DNA from: Clusia tigrina
Taxonomy: Eukaryota > Arthropoda > Insecta > Diptera > Clusiidae
Reading direction: 5' to 3'
Assembly (NCBI GenBank): GCA_920105625.2
Contig: OV050030.1
Location: forward strand, 114,310,814 to 114,374,813
DNA: 64,000 nucleotides
Shown piece by piece: positions 23,284-32,817 of the stretch; position 1 is the stretch's first letter; each line of letters opens with the position of its first letter. The position numbers and the translations under genes are program-made. Below the pieces are notes generated by a model. It was not told where the DNA came from. It searched no databases and worked only from the letters and a program-made list of their open reading frames with translations.

Positions 23284-24354
23284 TGCGAGAGTCACGTATG
23301 TCCATCTTGTCGTCGCTTCTGCTGTTGTTGATGCACTTAATTGCACCCAGGTTGTCCCTTGATCTGTCGTTGTGTCTACGTGGGTACGCTGATGGCTCTG
23401 ATGGAGGGTCGCCTTCGCTGTGCGACCTTCTTGCTACGAGGTGCGCTCACATCCTTTTTCCGAGGTCCATGTGTTACTTCTTGGGAGGTCCTTCTCTCTA
23501 TGCCTTTGTGGGATACGTTGTCCGCTTTCGCTCGGCATAGTCCGTGGCAGGTGAATTCGTTTGCGTGAGTCATATTTGTTCCTGGTGGTGTGTGTTTTCG
23601 AATGCGTTGCTTTCCTGTGTATTCTTTGCTGTGTGTCTTTTGTTTCAAATTTCTGACGTTGGTGTACTTCTTGGAATGCGATGTATTGAAATAAGGGAGA
23701 TACTCAACACTAATTGTCGTGCACGTTACAATTTGTCGGGGTTGCACGCAGCTATTTTGAGATTCCAATGTGATCTCCTGATAACCGTATTTCAATGTTG
23801 TTCCTAGGCTTGTCATGAAGACTATTCCCAGGAGCAGATCATCACTCTAGTCCGTCATGACTAGTAACTCTAGATTGCATGCCTTCTCCCCAAGCCCTAC
23901 AATCGTCACACACGTCTCTCTGACTGTCCTACTACTGCCGTCTGCCATACGCACTCTAGTATGGGATTTTCCCAATTTGCTGGTGGAATCGCGTAGTTTT
24001 CGTGCTAGCTCTCTGCTCACAAAACTGTTAGTTGCACCTGTGTCCACTGTCGCGGTAATGATTTCTGTGCCAATATAAACGGTGGCGCAGATTCGTTGTC
24101 TGACACAACGCAATGCTTTTTCCAATTGTGAGGTCTGGTTTCGTTATTTTGACCAATGGTGTGTTCCTGACTGTAGTCTTCGGTTGCGTGGTGCTCTCAG
24201 TTTGCAGCAGTCGATCGTCCTCACTTCCCTACGCCCGCAATTCCAACAAAACAATATCTGCACGTTGCGACATCGGAGACCATTTTGGCCACAACGCCGG
24301 CAGGCTGTTCTGGGATCTATGGGTGCCGCTCTGTTCTCTAGAGTCACCTTCTCT

Positions 24355-24396
<42 letters not shown>

Positions 24397-25468
24397 GTGG
24401 CATCGTTAGTAGTTCACCTTCTCCTCGAATGCACTCCAAATCTGCGGTCATCTCTACCAGCTCTTGTAGCGATCCAAAATATCTACCGCGCACGTATAAC
24501 TGGAATTGTGGTAGGCTGTTCTGGAAGATTCGTTCCAGTTTCTGCTCCTCTGAATAATCCACTTGCCGCATGAGATTCTGCGGTTCGACCACATACTGCT
24601 TGAACGCTTCTCTAGGTATCTGGTAATGCTGTCGAATCTGGTCTTCGAGTCTCTCCATGGAGCGGGCCGGTAGGAATAAATTAAGAAAATCTCTCCGGTA
24701 CGAGGTCCTATTGCACCACGCACGATTGTTGTGCCTGTACCACATAAGAGCGCGCTCTCTCAACAGTTCAGGCATAATACGCGGGAGAGGGAGCAAGCTC
24801 TTATTTTTGTCGTACACTTCTGCTAATTCTTCGACTCGCTCTATAAAGGCTAACGGGTCACGCCCTCCGTCAAAGTTGAGAGACCACTTCCTCACATAGT
24901 CAACGATGACTGCGTATGATGCAGCTACGCTGTGTGTTTGTTCCATGGCTGTTGGTGACACAGCGCGATGCTGTAATGTTCTCCGAAGCTCTTTATTCTA
25001 TGCCGTTGGTATTGCACCTGTGAATGTCCCTGGTGTGACCGCTTCCAGCGTTTTGCGGGTAACTATAGACGTAGCCAGCCTTTTTGACGTGCTCCTAACG
25101 TACATGGATTTTAGCTTCTCTATACGGTATTGCTGATCTTGAGTCAGTTCTGTCTCTGTGAAAAACTCTGATAGTCGCTTGCGGAGATTTTCGACGGTAC
25201 CTGTAGCCTCCATACCGAATTCCTCGGCAAAAATCACCAGCTCCTCCTTGGGTAGCAAATACAACCAACTAGTTTTCACCATCCTGTGCTCGTCTTAAGT
25301 GATGATTAGCTGCTGCTCACTCGCCACTCCTTTGCGTGACTGCGTAGATCGACGTAGTGCTCAGTCTCTCTATGGATTGATTTCCTAGGAGTTCTATGCG
25401 TTGAACTTCTGTTTTAAAGTCCGATGCGTTGGACTTCTGTTTTTTTGTATGTCCCTGCTCGGGCGCCA
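23284..25468 (-). pseudogene. Gag-protease gene of a non-autonomous LTR element, copy 1
   Basis: Gag starts at an ATG at 25282 with a short SAP-like N-terminus (LPKEELVIFAEEFGMEATG). A TAG at 24998 interrupts the frame where copy 2 has Trp. The gag core (WSLNFDGGRDPLAFIERVEEL) and a Cys-rich finger follow. At 24361-24394 a run of about 34 T (A on the coding strand) replaces about 50 bases present in copy 2, giving a poly-Lys reading. The protease motif VDTGATNSFVSREL lies near 24050 and DLLLGI near 23835. After it comes only a basic His/Lys-rich tail to about 23376. No RT, RNase H or integrase is seen. Confidence 0.75.
25451..25468 (-). promoter_or_regulatory. Primer-binding site, tRNA-Lys type
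   Basis: TGGCGCCCGAGCAGGGAC on the minus strand starts one base after the LTR end. It differs at one base from the Lys-primed retroviral site. Osvaldo-type gypsy elements are reported to use tRNA-Lys. The same site is at 29356-29373. Confidence 0.8.
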
Positions 25469-25469
25469 C

Positions 25470-26559
25470 TGTAACGACTCAATTTCGCTGGGGTAAATAC
25501 TCAGCGGTTTCCAGGGTCGCTTACAGAAATTTATCCACATTTCGTATTAGTTTTATTAAATGTCTTTAAAAAATTTCAAATTGAATTATGTAGGTTTCTT
25601 ATTAGCTATACATATATAAATATATTTTACTACTACCCTACTCTGTTTATATGTTTGCTGCAGTGTCCGTGGTTTTGTGCTAGTCTTCAGGAAAGTCCGT
25701 TAGAACCATAAATTCCTGACTTTGTCTTGCTTGTTTATGTGTCCCAGGCAGAATCGGTTAAAACCATAAACTAAACTCCTGGTTCTGTCTACGTTTGTAT
25801 ATGTGTTCAAAGGAGAGTCGGATAAAACCATAAACTCCTGGTTCTGTCTACGTTTGTTTATGTGTTCCAAGGAGAGTCGGTTAAAACCATAAACTCCTGG
25901 CTTTGTGTCTGTTGCGTCTGTGTTCCAGGGAGAGTCGTTTAAAACCCTAAATTCCTGGCTCTGTCTATGTTTGTTTATCGTCAGTACCACTCGTAGTCAC
26001 TACTGGTGTTTCTAGAGGCGTGGTGCGTTGTATACTCGTCGAGCGATGCTGGATCAAAGAGACCTCACTGCCCGGGCCACTCCGCTTATAAAGCGAAAGC
26101 TGCCACCGGGATCAGTCCATTGTGTTGTTGTGGTAGTTTGTCCTTTGATCACCTTCACCGCTATGTTGTTGTGCTTCTGTTCGTTGTTGTCCTGAGTATT
26201 TGTCCTTTGGCGACCTTCAATATTGTTTTGTTATTGTGGACATTTGCCCTTCGTTCACCTTTACAGCTTTGCGCTTGCGATCGGTGCGCGTGTGTGTGGT
26301 GCTCTCTCGTTTTCTCCGTGTTCCGCCTTCGGTCGCTGTAGAGTTGTTGTTGTTGCAAATATTTATTTGTACTCCGCCTGCTTACTACTGTGACGATCGG
26401 TTGGCGTGTTTTTGTTTCCCCGTGTTCCGCCTTTGGTCGATGTAGTGTTGTTGTTGTTATAAATATTTGTTTGTACTCCGACTGCTGAATGCTTTTTGTG
26501 TGCTTCTCTCTTGTTTTTCTCCGTGTTCCGCCTTTGGTCGTGTAGTGTTCAATATAACA
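25470..26559 (-). repeat. Complete shared LTR of the gag-protease array
   Basis: On the minus strand it starts TGTTATATTG and ends GTTACA, about 1,090 bp long. From its 5' side it contains about 2.7 copies of a ~112 bp unit with CCGTGTTCCGCCTTTGGTCG on the plus strand (26308-26540), then the AAGGnCAAA-type repeats (26110-26285), then five units of a ~61 bp minisatellite (25683-25985). It is both 3' LTR of copy 2 and 5' LTR of copy 1. Confidence 0.75.
25683..25985. repeat. ~61 bp minisatellite inside the LTR
   Basis: Units carry GGAGAGTCGGTTAAAACCAT, then AAACTCCTGGTTCTGTCTACG and a TTTGTTTATGTGTTCCA end. Five units are seen here, about six in the LTR at 29375-30187 and two at 23043-23180. 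Copy number therefore differs among LTRs of one family. Confidence 0.85.
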
Positions 26560-27096
26560 CTTTACGTTTCTCAGATCATTAAAACCTTTATGCTTATTGG
26601 TCCGATCGTCTGTGCGTAAATGTTTTGTTATACTCGTATGCTGTGTTTGTTGTTCCTTTTAACGTTAATACGGTATCTGGTGGTAGCATACGGCTTTGTG
26701 ATTTTTTGTAGGCGGTGTGTGCGGAAAATACTTGTAGTATTTTCCATCTTTACACTTCCTTCCTACTTTGTGCATGAAATAGAATCGATGGTTCTCTGCG
26801 GTATAGTACTACTCGGTACGGAGGCCGTTCAAAACGCAGGCGTTTCCTCTTGACTTGCCTTTCCTTAAGAGTTGCTATCGTATCTGCCACTAGTTCCGCT
26901 GGTAAGCCATCCGCCTTGGGTCCTCTGTGTTCGGCTATGTTGTGGAAGTGGAGGTCTTCCCCGGGTGTAAATTGAATGTTGGCGATGTCGTCGTATGCTT
27001 ACGTTTAATCTTCTCTCGTTTTTCACAGTCGGATGTGTATGACTTCAATTGTATGGCTGAGTCGCTTGTGATTGGTATCAGTTTCTCTGTTGGCGT
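26560..27096 (-). other. 3' internal part of copy 2, no RT or integrase seen
   Basis: This segment lies between the end of the basic post-protease frame and the LTR start at 26559. On the minus strand a stretch of about 70 codons is open near 27000-26770, with KERQVKRKRLRFERPPYRVV, which could be the tail of an ancestral pol or env. I find none of the RT, RNase H or integrase motifs on either strand. Confidence 0.5.
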
Positions 27097-29187
27097 TCAC
27101 CATGTAGCCCGGTTCCATTGTTTAATCATTTTGCTGTGGTGGTTTTTGGAGTCACGTTTGTCCATCTTGTCGTCGCTTCTGCTATTTTTGGAGCACTTAA
27201 TTGCACCCTGGTTGTCCCTTGATCTGTCGTTGTGTCTACGTGGTATATCTAGACTGTCTCTCACTGGTGCTGACCTTGCGGAATGGATAGTAGGTACGCT
27301 GATTGCTCTGATGGAGAGTCGCCTTCGCTGTGCGACCTTCTTGCTATGAGGTGCGCTCACATCCTTTTTCCGAGGTCCATGTGTTACTTCTTGGGAGGTC
27401 CTTCTCTCTATGCCTTTGTGGGATACGTTGTCCGCTTTCGCTCGGCATAGTCCGTGGCAGGTGAATTCGTTTGCGTGAGTCATATTTGTTCCTGGTGGTG
27501 TGTGTTTTCGAATTCGTTGCTTTCCTGTGTATTCTTTGCTGTGTGTCTTTTGTTTAAAATTGCTGACGTTGGTGTACTTCTTGGAATGCGATGCATTAAA
27601 ATGAGGGAGATTCTCAACACGAATTGTCGTGCACGTTGCAATTTCTCGGGGTTGCACGCGGCTATTATGAGATTCCAATGTGATCTCCTGATAACCGTAT
27701 TTCAATGTTGTTCCTAGGCTTGTCATGAAGGCTATTCCCAGGAGCAGATCAGTCCGTCATGACTAGTAACTCTAGATTGCATGCCTTCTTCCCAAGCCTT
27801 ACAGTCATCACACACGTCTCTCTGACTGTCCTACTACTGCCGTCTGCCATACGCACTCTAGTAAGGGATTTTCCCAATTTGCTGGTGGAATCGCGTAGTT
27901 TTCGTGCTAGCTCTCTGCTCACAAAACTGTTAGTTGCACCTGTGTCCACTGTCGCGGTAATGATTTCTGTGCCAATAGAAACGGTGGCGCAGATTCGTTG
28001 TCTGAGACAATGCAATGCTTTTTCCAATTGTGAGGTCTGGTGTCGTTGTTTTGACCAATGGTGTGTTCTTGACTGTAGTCTTCGGTTGCGTGGTGCTCTC
28101 AGTTTGCAGCAGTCGATCGTCCTCACTTCCCTACGCCCGCAATTCCAACAAAACAATATCTGCGCGTTGCGACATCGGAGACCATTTTGGCCACAACGCC
28201 GGCAGGCTGTTCTGGGATCTATGAGTGCCGCTCTGTTCTCTAGCGTCACCTGACGGTTCCGTACCTCTCTTGGTAGACCTTGCTCTCTTCTCTGTTCTGT
28301 GCGTGGCATCGTTAGTAGTTCACCTTCTCCCCGAATGCACTCCAAATCTACGGTCATCTCTACCAGCTCTTGTAGCGATCCAAAATATCTACGGCGCACG
28401 TATAACTGGAATTGTGGTAGGCTGTTCTGGAAGATTCGTTCCAGTTTCTGCTCCTCTGAATAATCCACTTGCCGCATGAGATTCTGCGGTTCGACCACAT
28501 ACTGCTTGAACGCTTCTCTAGGTATCTGGTAATGCTGTCGAATCTGGTCTTCGAGTCTCTCCATGGAGCGGGCCGGTAGGAATAAATTAAGAAAATCTCT
28601 CCGGTACGAGGTCCAATTGCACCACGCACGATTGTTGTGCCTGTACCACATAAGAGCGCGGTCTCTCAACAGTTCAGGCATAATACGTGAGCGAGGGAGC
28701 AAGCTCTTATTTTTGTCGTACACTCCTGTTAATTCTTCGACTCGCTCTATAAAGGCTAACGGGTCACGCCCTCCGTCAAAGTTGAGAGACCACTTCCTCA
28801 CATAGTCAACGATGACTGCGTATGATGCAGCTACGCTGTGTGTTTGTTCCATGGCTGTTGGTGACACAGCGCGATGCTGTGATGTTCTCCGAAGCTCTTT
28901 ATCCCATGCCGTTGGTATTGCACCTGTGAATGTCCCTGGCGTGACCGCTGCAGCGTTTTGCGGGTAACTATGGACGTAGGCAGCCTTTTTGACGTGCTCC
29001 TAACGTACATGGATTTTAGCTTCTCTATACGGTTTTGCTGATCTTGAGTCAGTTCTGTCTCTGTGAAAAATTCTGATAGTCGCTTGCGGAGATTTTCCAC
29101 GGTACCTGTAGCCTCCATACCGAATTCCTCGGCAAAAATCACCAGCTCCTACTTGGGTAGCAAATACAACCAACTAGTTTTCACCAT
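27097..29187 (-). pseudogene. Gag-protease gene of a non-autonomous LTR element, copy 2
   Basis: The layout is as in copy 1, offset by about 3,905 bases. Gag starts at 29187; a TAG near 29150 and a one-base deletion near 28950 break the N-terminus. From 28867 to 27749 one frame of 372 codons covers gag core, finger (CRRCGQNG...CWNCGRREVRTIDCC) and protease (VDTGATNSFVSREL). The frame breaks at the DLLLGI motif near 27745, where copy 2 lacks 8 bases present in copy 1. The post-protease basic frame continues 27726-27097. Gag and protease share one frame, unlike elements that shift between them. Confidence 0.75.
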
Positions 29188-29355
29188 CCTGTGCTCGTCT
29201 TAAGTGATGATTAGCTGCTGCTCACTCGTCACTCCTTTGCGTGACTGCGTAGATCGACGTAGTTCTCAGTCTCTCTATGGATTAATTTCCTAGGAGTTCT
29301 ATGCGTTGAACTTCTGTTTTAAAGTCCGATGCGTTGGACTTCTGTTTTTTTGTAT

Positions 29356-29373
29356 GTCCCTGCTCGGGCGCCA
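29356..29373 (-). promoter_or_regulatory. Primer-binding site, tRNA-Lys type, copy 2
   Basis: Identical to the site at 25451-25468 and again one base past an LTR end. Confidence 0.8.
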
Positions 29374-29374
29374 C

Positions 29375-30187
29375 TGTAACGACTCAATTTCGCTGGGGTA
29401 AATACTCAGCGGGTTCCAGGGTCGCTTACAGAAATTTATCCACATTTCGTATTAGTTTTATTAAATGTCTTTAATAAATTTCAAATTGAATTATGTAGGT
29501 TTCTTATTAGCTATACTCGTACATATATAAATATATTTTACTGCTACACTACTCTGTTTATATGTTTGCTGCAGTGTCCATGGTTTCGTGCTAGTCTTCA
29601 GGAAAGTCCGTTATAACCATTAATTCCTGACTCTGTCTTGCTTGTTTATGTGTCCCAGGCAGAATCGGTTAAAACCATAAACTCCTGGTTCTGTCTATGC
29701 TTGTCTATGTGTTCGAAGGAGAGTCGGTTAAAATCATAAACTCCTGGTTCTGTCTACGTTTGTTTATGTATTCCAAGGAGAGTCGGCTAAATCCACAAAC
29801 TCCTGGTTCTATCTACGTTTGTTTATGTGTTCCAAGGAGAGTCGGATAAAACCATAGACTCCTGGCTCTGTGTCTGTTGTGTATGTGTTCCAGGGAGAGT
29901 CGGTAAAAAACATAAACTCCTGGCTCTGTCTATGTTTGTTTATCGTCAGTACTACTCGTAGTCACTACTGGTGTTTCTAGAGCGAAAGCTGCCAAAGGGA
30001 TCAGTCCATTATGTTGTTGGTGTAGTTTGTCTTTTGATCAACTTCACCGCTACGTTTTTGTGCTTCTGTTTGTTGTTGTCCTCAGTATTTGTCCTTTGGC
30101 GACCTTCAATATTGTTTTGTTATTGTGGACATTTGCCCTTCGTTCACCTTTACAGCTTTGCGCTTGCGATCGGTTCGCGTGTGTGCA
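29375..30187 (-). repeat. 5' LTR of copy 2, U3 end missing
   Basis: It matches 25470-26290, including the minisatellite (about 29600-29950, about six units) and the AAGGnCAAA repeats. It stops at about 30187 where TATATG microsatellite begins. The ~112 bp U3 repeats of the full LTR are absent. Confidence 0.8.
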
Positions 30188-30277
30188 TGTATGTATATGT
30201 AGATGCATATGGATATGTATATGTATACTTATATGTAAATGTATATGTATATGTACTCGTATATGAACAGGTATATA
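30188..30277. repeat. TATATG-type microsatellite
   Basis: Degenerate ATATGTATATG repeats with one TACTCGTA. They separate the LTR from the DD41D mariner. Confidence 0.85.
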
Positions 30278-31213
30278 AAGAGTGTTTTTTAGACGTGTGG
30301 TTTTCAAGCAGAAATAAAACTCATATAGTTAAAGGTTATGGCCAAGAGTTTAGCTTTATTATAAAGATAAGGGTTTTTCATTATGCTTTAAAACTGATTT
30401 CGGGCAAGTGGCCGCCGCGGCTGCCACGAATAAATTCCAGCCGAGAGGCCCAATTTTCGACCCCTTTTTGGAGAAATTGGGCCGTATTTCAGCAATAACG
30501 CGCCGAATATTCTCTCCTACGGCGTCAATCGTCTCGGGCTTATCTGCGTAGAAAAGCGACTTCACATAACCCCACAAAAAATAGTCCAGCGGTGTTAAAT
30601 CGCACGATCTTTGAGGCCACGGCACAGGTCCTTCAATATATCGATTGTTTCATTGGCTGTATGGCATGTAGCGCCGTCTTGTTGGAACCAAAGGCCATCC
30701 ACGTGCGACGCGCTTGATGGTCGTTCGGCTTCAATTCTTGCACATTCTTGTGAGCCGGCAAACCAAGATCCTTCCGCAAAATCTTCAATAAAGTGGATGG
30801 GCACAGCTCCAATTGTTGCGCGCGATGGCGGATGGACTCAATCTGGTCTTCTTCGATACTCTGCTCCACCGCAGAAATAGCGTCTTCGGTGCGCACTGTA
30901 CGGCGTCTCTGAGGATGCGCATTATCCACTAGAGTAAACGTGGTGCAAAACCGATCCATGGTTTCTCGAATTACCGACTCTGCTGGGCGATTATGTCGAC
31001 CGAATATTGGACGCAGCGGGTGATGCGTCGCGCAAAACGAGCCATTATTTTGGTAATTAATTTGCTCGATTTGCGAATGTTGTTCAGAAGTATGTCTATT
31101 CATTATAAAATGGCAAACCAAACTGAGCATAAGTCAAGTGACAGCTGTCAAAAAGACTAACTCCGAAAAAAGTATTGCCAGATTGAAAACCACACGTCTA
31201 AAAAAACACTCTT
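30278..31213 (-). mobile_element. DD41D (rosa-type) mariner, internally deleted
   Basis: Terminal inverted repeats of about 30 bp (AAGAGTGTTTTTTAGACGTG at the left, its complement at the right) lie inside a TA duplication (30276-30277 and 31214-31215). At 936 bp it is shorter than a full mariner of this group, consistent with the internal deletion in the transposase. Confidence 0.85.
30359..31130 (-). pseudogene. DD41D mariner transposase, deleted and frameshifted
   Basis: The N-terminal DNA-binding part (31130-30633) reads QQLELCPSTLLKILRKDLGL and VQELKPNDHQARR, then jumps to GLWFQQDGATCHTANETIDIL (second catalytic Asp) in another frame. WPQRSCDLTPLDYFLWGYVK (third Asp) lies at about 30620-30560. 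The first catalytic Asp region is deleted. The D-to-D spacing, where intact in the relative at 42764-43111, is 41 residues. Confidence 0.8.
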
Positions 31214-31252
31214 TATATTCATATACATATCAAATATATATATACGAGTATA

Positions 31253-31253
<1 letters not shown>

Positions 31254-31300
<47 letters not shown>
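31254..31300. repeat. (TA)n microsatellite
   Basis: A TA run into which the gypsy element at 31301 inserted. It supplies the left ATAT of the target duplication. Confidence 0.95.
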
Positions 31301-31306
<6 letters not shown>

Positions 31307-31769
31307 GAGTTAGAATCAAGCTACCTACGCGTAGTTGACTCACAGCACCGGCTCTTATTAAATTCATTAAGAGCGCACATATTTTTAGGGTGCAAATATT
31401 GTAAATGAATAGTGATTATTCATTAATTATGATGTAAACTTTTAGGGTGTCACAGTTCTGCAGTCAAGCTGACGAGGGGCATTTAGAATGCACCGACGAC
31501 ACTTTTACTTGCAGTAGGTCAGTGGGCTTGAGCCACTGACACCAAATAACAATTGCGAACTGGAACACCAGAAAAGTGAAGACGTAGACTGTAATGTTTA
31601 TTTGTAAATAGTATATAAGAACTAGCATTTTAAGAATAAAGCTCTCTTGTTGTTTGAAACTTAAAATAGTGCAATGCTCATTTAATAAAGTGGTGTAGGT
31701 TTCACAGGTTCCCGTGACAGGACATCCCAGAGGACATCTCTCGCTGACAAGCAGAACAGGACCCCAACA
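31301..31769 (+). repeat. 5' LTR of the full-length gypsy element
   Basis: TGTTGTGAG...CCCCAACA. A TATATAA box lies at 31612-31618; AATAAA occurs at 31635-31640 and again at 31684-31689. With the TATA position, transcription would start near 31640, so the second AATAAA is the likelier poly(A) signal. The first one reads AATAAT in the 3' LTR; that is one of the two LTR differences. Confidence 0.92.
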
Positions 31770-31772
31770 TTT

Positions 31773-31786
31773 TGGCGCAGCCGGTC
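31773..31786 (+). promoter_or_regulatory. Primer-binding site of the gypsy element
   Basis: TGGCGCAGCCGGTC follows the LTR after a TTT spacer. It resembles the TGGCGCAGTCGG sites of Drosophila 17.6/297-type elements, thought to be Ser-tRNA primed. The same site lies at 55920. Confidence 0.75.
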
Positions 31787-31906
31787 TAAAGGACCTATTG
31801 GAGCAATCCCAGGGCAAGGAACCCTGAAGCAGAGAGGCATCCTGCAACGAGTTCGAAGGACCTCATCTAAGGACAATACCAGCATTAAAGACACTGAGGG
31901 ATAAAG

Positions 31907-31933
31907 ATGTCATCAGGAAAAATTATGGTGAGT
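31907..31933 (+). promoter_or_regulatory. Leader ATG followed by strong splice-donor-like site
   Basis: An ATG at 31907 opens seven codons ending ATG, and GTGAGT follows at 31928. The decayed copy at 56023-56050 keeps the ATG, the spacing and ATGGTGAGTA although the codons between differ. Errantiviruses make spliced subgenomic RNAs from such leader donors, so a leader mini-exon is plausible. It is not proven by sequence alone. Confidence 0.5.
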
Positions 31934-32817
31934 ATAGTGTATAGTAGCGTAGAATAAGTAGATACTTCTGCGACCCTGAAGGCGCCGTAGCGCTGGTCAA
32001 AGAAGTCGCAACCTATAGGCGCGTTTGCGCTGTTGCACGCAGCTTTGAATGGCAACCATAAACCGTCAGTATGATCGGACGGTCTATGTATGTTCATCCT
32101 AGCTGTGAGGATTTTTTTTGTAGGGGATTTGAGTTTGTTTGTCGTGAGGGACATTTATATTGTTTATAAGGCCATGTGGTCTATGTTGAGAAAGTAAAAT
32201 TGTTTTTGTATTGTTTAAATTCTGAAGTTCTGAATTTTTCTTGTTTGATTTAAATGATTGGCATTTGAGCTTAGGGTATTAGGCAAAAATATTTCAAGAG
32301 GTGTTTACAACACGTGTTGTTGCATCAAAGTTTTTGTAGTTCGGAAACTACGATTTGCGTAGCAATGTTGAAGAAAATATTTAAATGCTATTATTATTTG
32401 GCGCATACGTTACGGGTTTATTTTTAAATATGGATTCAGATTTCCGGGAATGAATCAAGACACTTTTGCCGGTAAATCAAATTTCGGTTTTTACAAACAT
32501 ATGGCCTTTTCTATGGATGTATTAAAGATGGTGAGAGGAAAACAAGGAGTATTGGTGAGGAAGTCAAGGACCAATTTGCATTGATGGAAGGACTTAATGG
32601 ACGCCGGTAGACAGCGGATATGGAACTTTGTGATGGAAAACAAGTATAGCAGAATATGTATATAAATAGAATTTACGGTGGAATGTTTTTTTTTTAAATT
32701 TGTATTTATCAATAAGTAAGATGGAATAAAATATTGGGATAAGTTAATAACAAGTTTTATCAATTATTGGATTTTTATTTGTAATTGGGATACGACATCT
32801 GTTCTGGCATTTGGGAT
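31934..32817 (+). other. Gypsy leader, non-coding
   Basis: About 900 bases between the splice-donor-like site and gag. A GC-rich block (31971-32020, with GGCGCCGTAGCGCTGGTC) is conserved in the copy at 56090-56140 and could fold or serve packaging. The rest is AT-rich with stops in all frames. Confidence 0.5.

Noticed and set aside
23208..23540. Plus-strand ORFs at 23.2-23.8 and 26.0-27.7 kb with hydrophobic, Cys-rich translations
   Set aside because: Antisense of LTR repeats and of the gag-protease tail; no motif and no independent support.
24344..24961. Gag protein ending in a poly-Lys tail
   Set aside because: The Lys run comes from a 34-base homopolymer that replaces normal sequence; it is not a real C-terminus.
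25683..25985. CRISPR-like array or satellite
   Set aside because: Adjacent 61 bp units without spacers, inside an LTR and repeated in sister LTRs.
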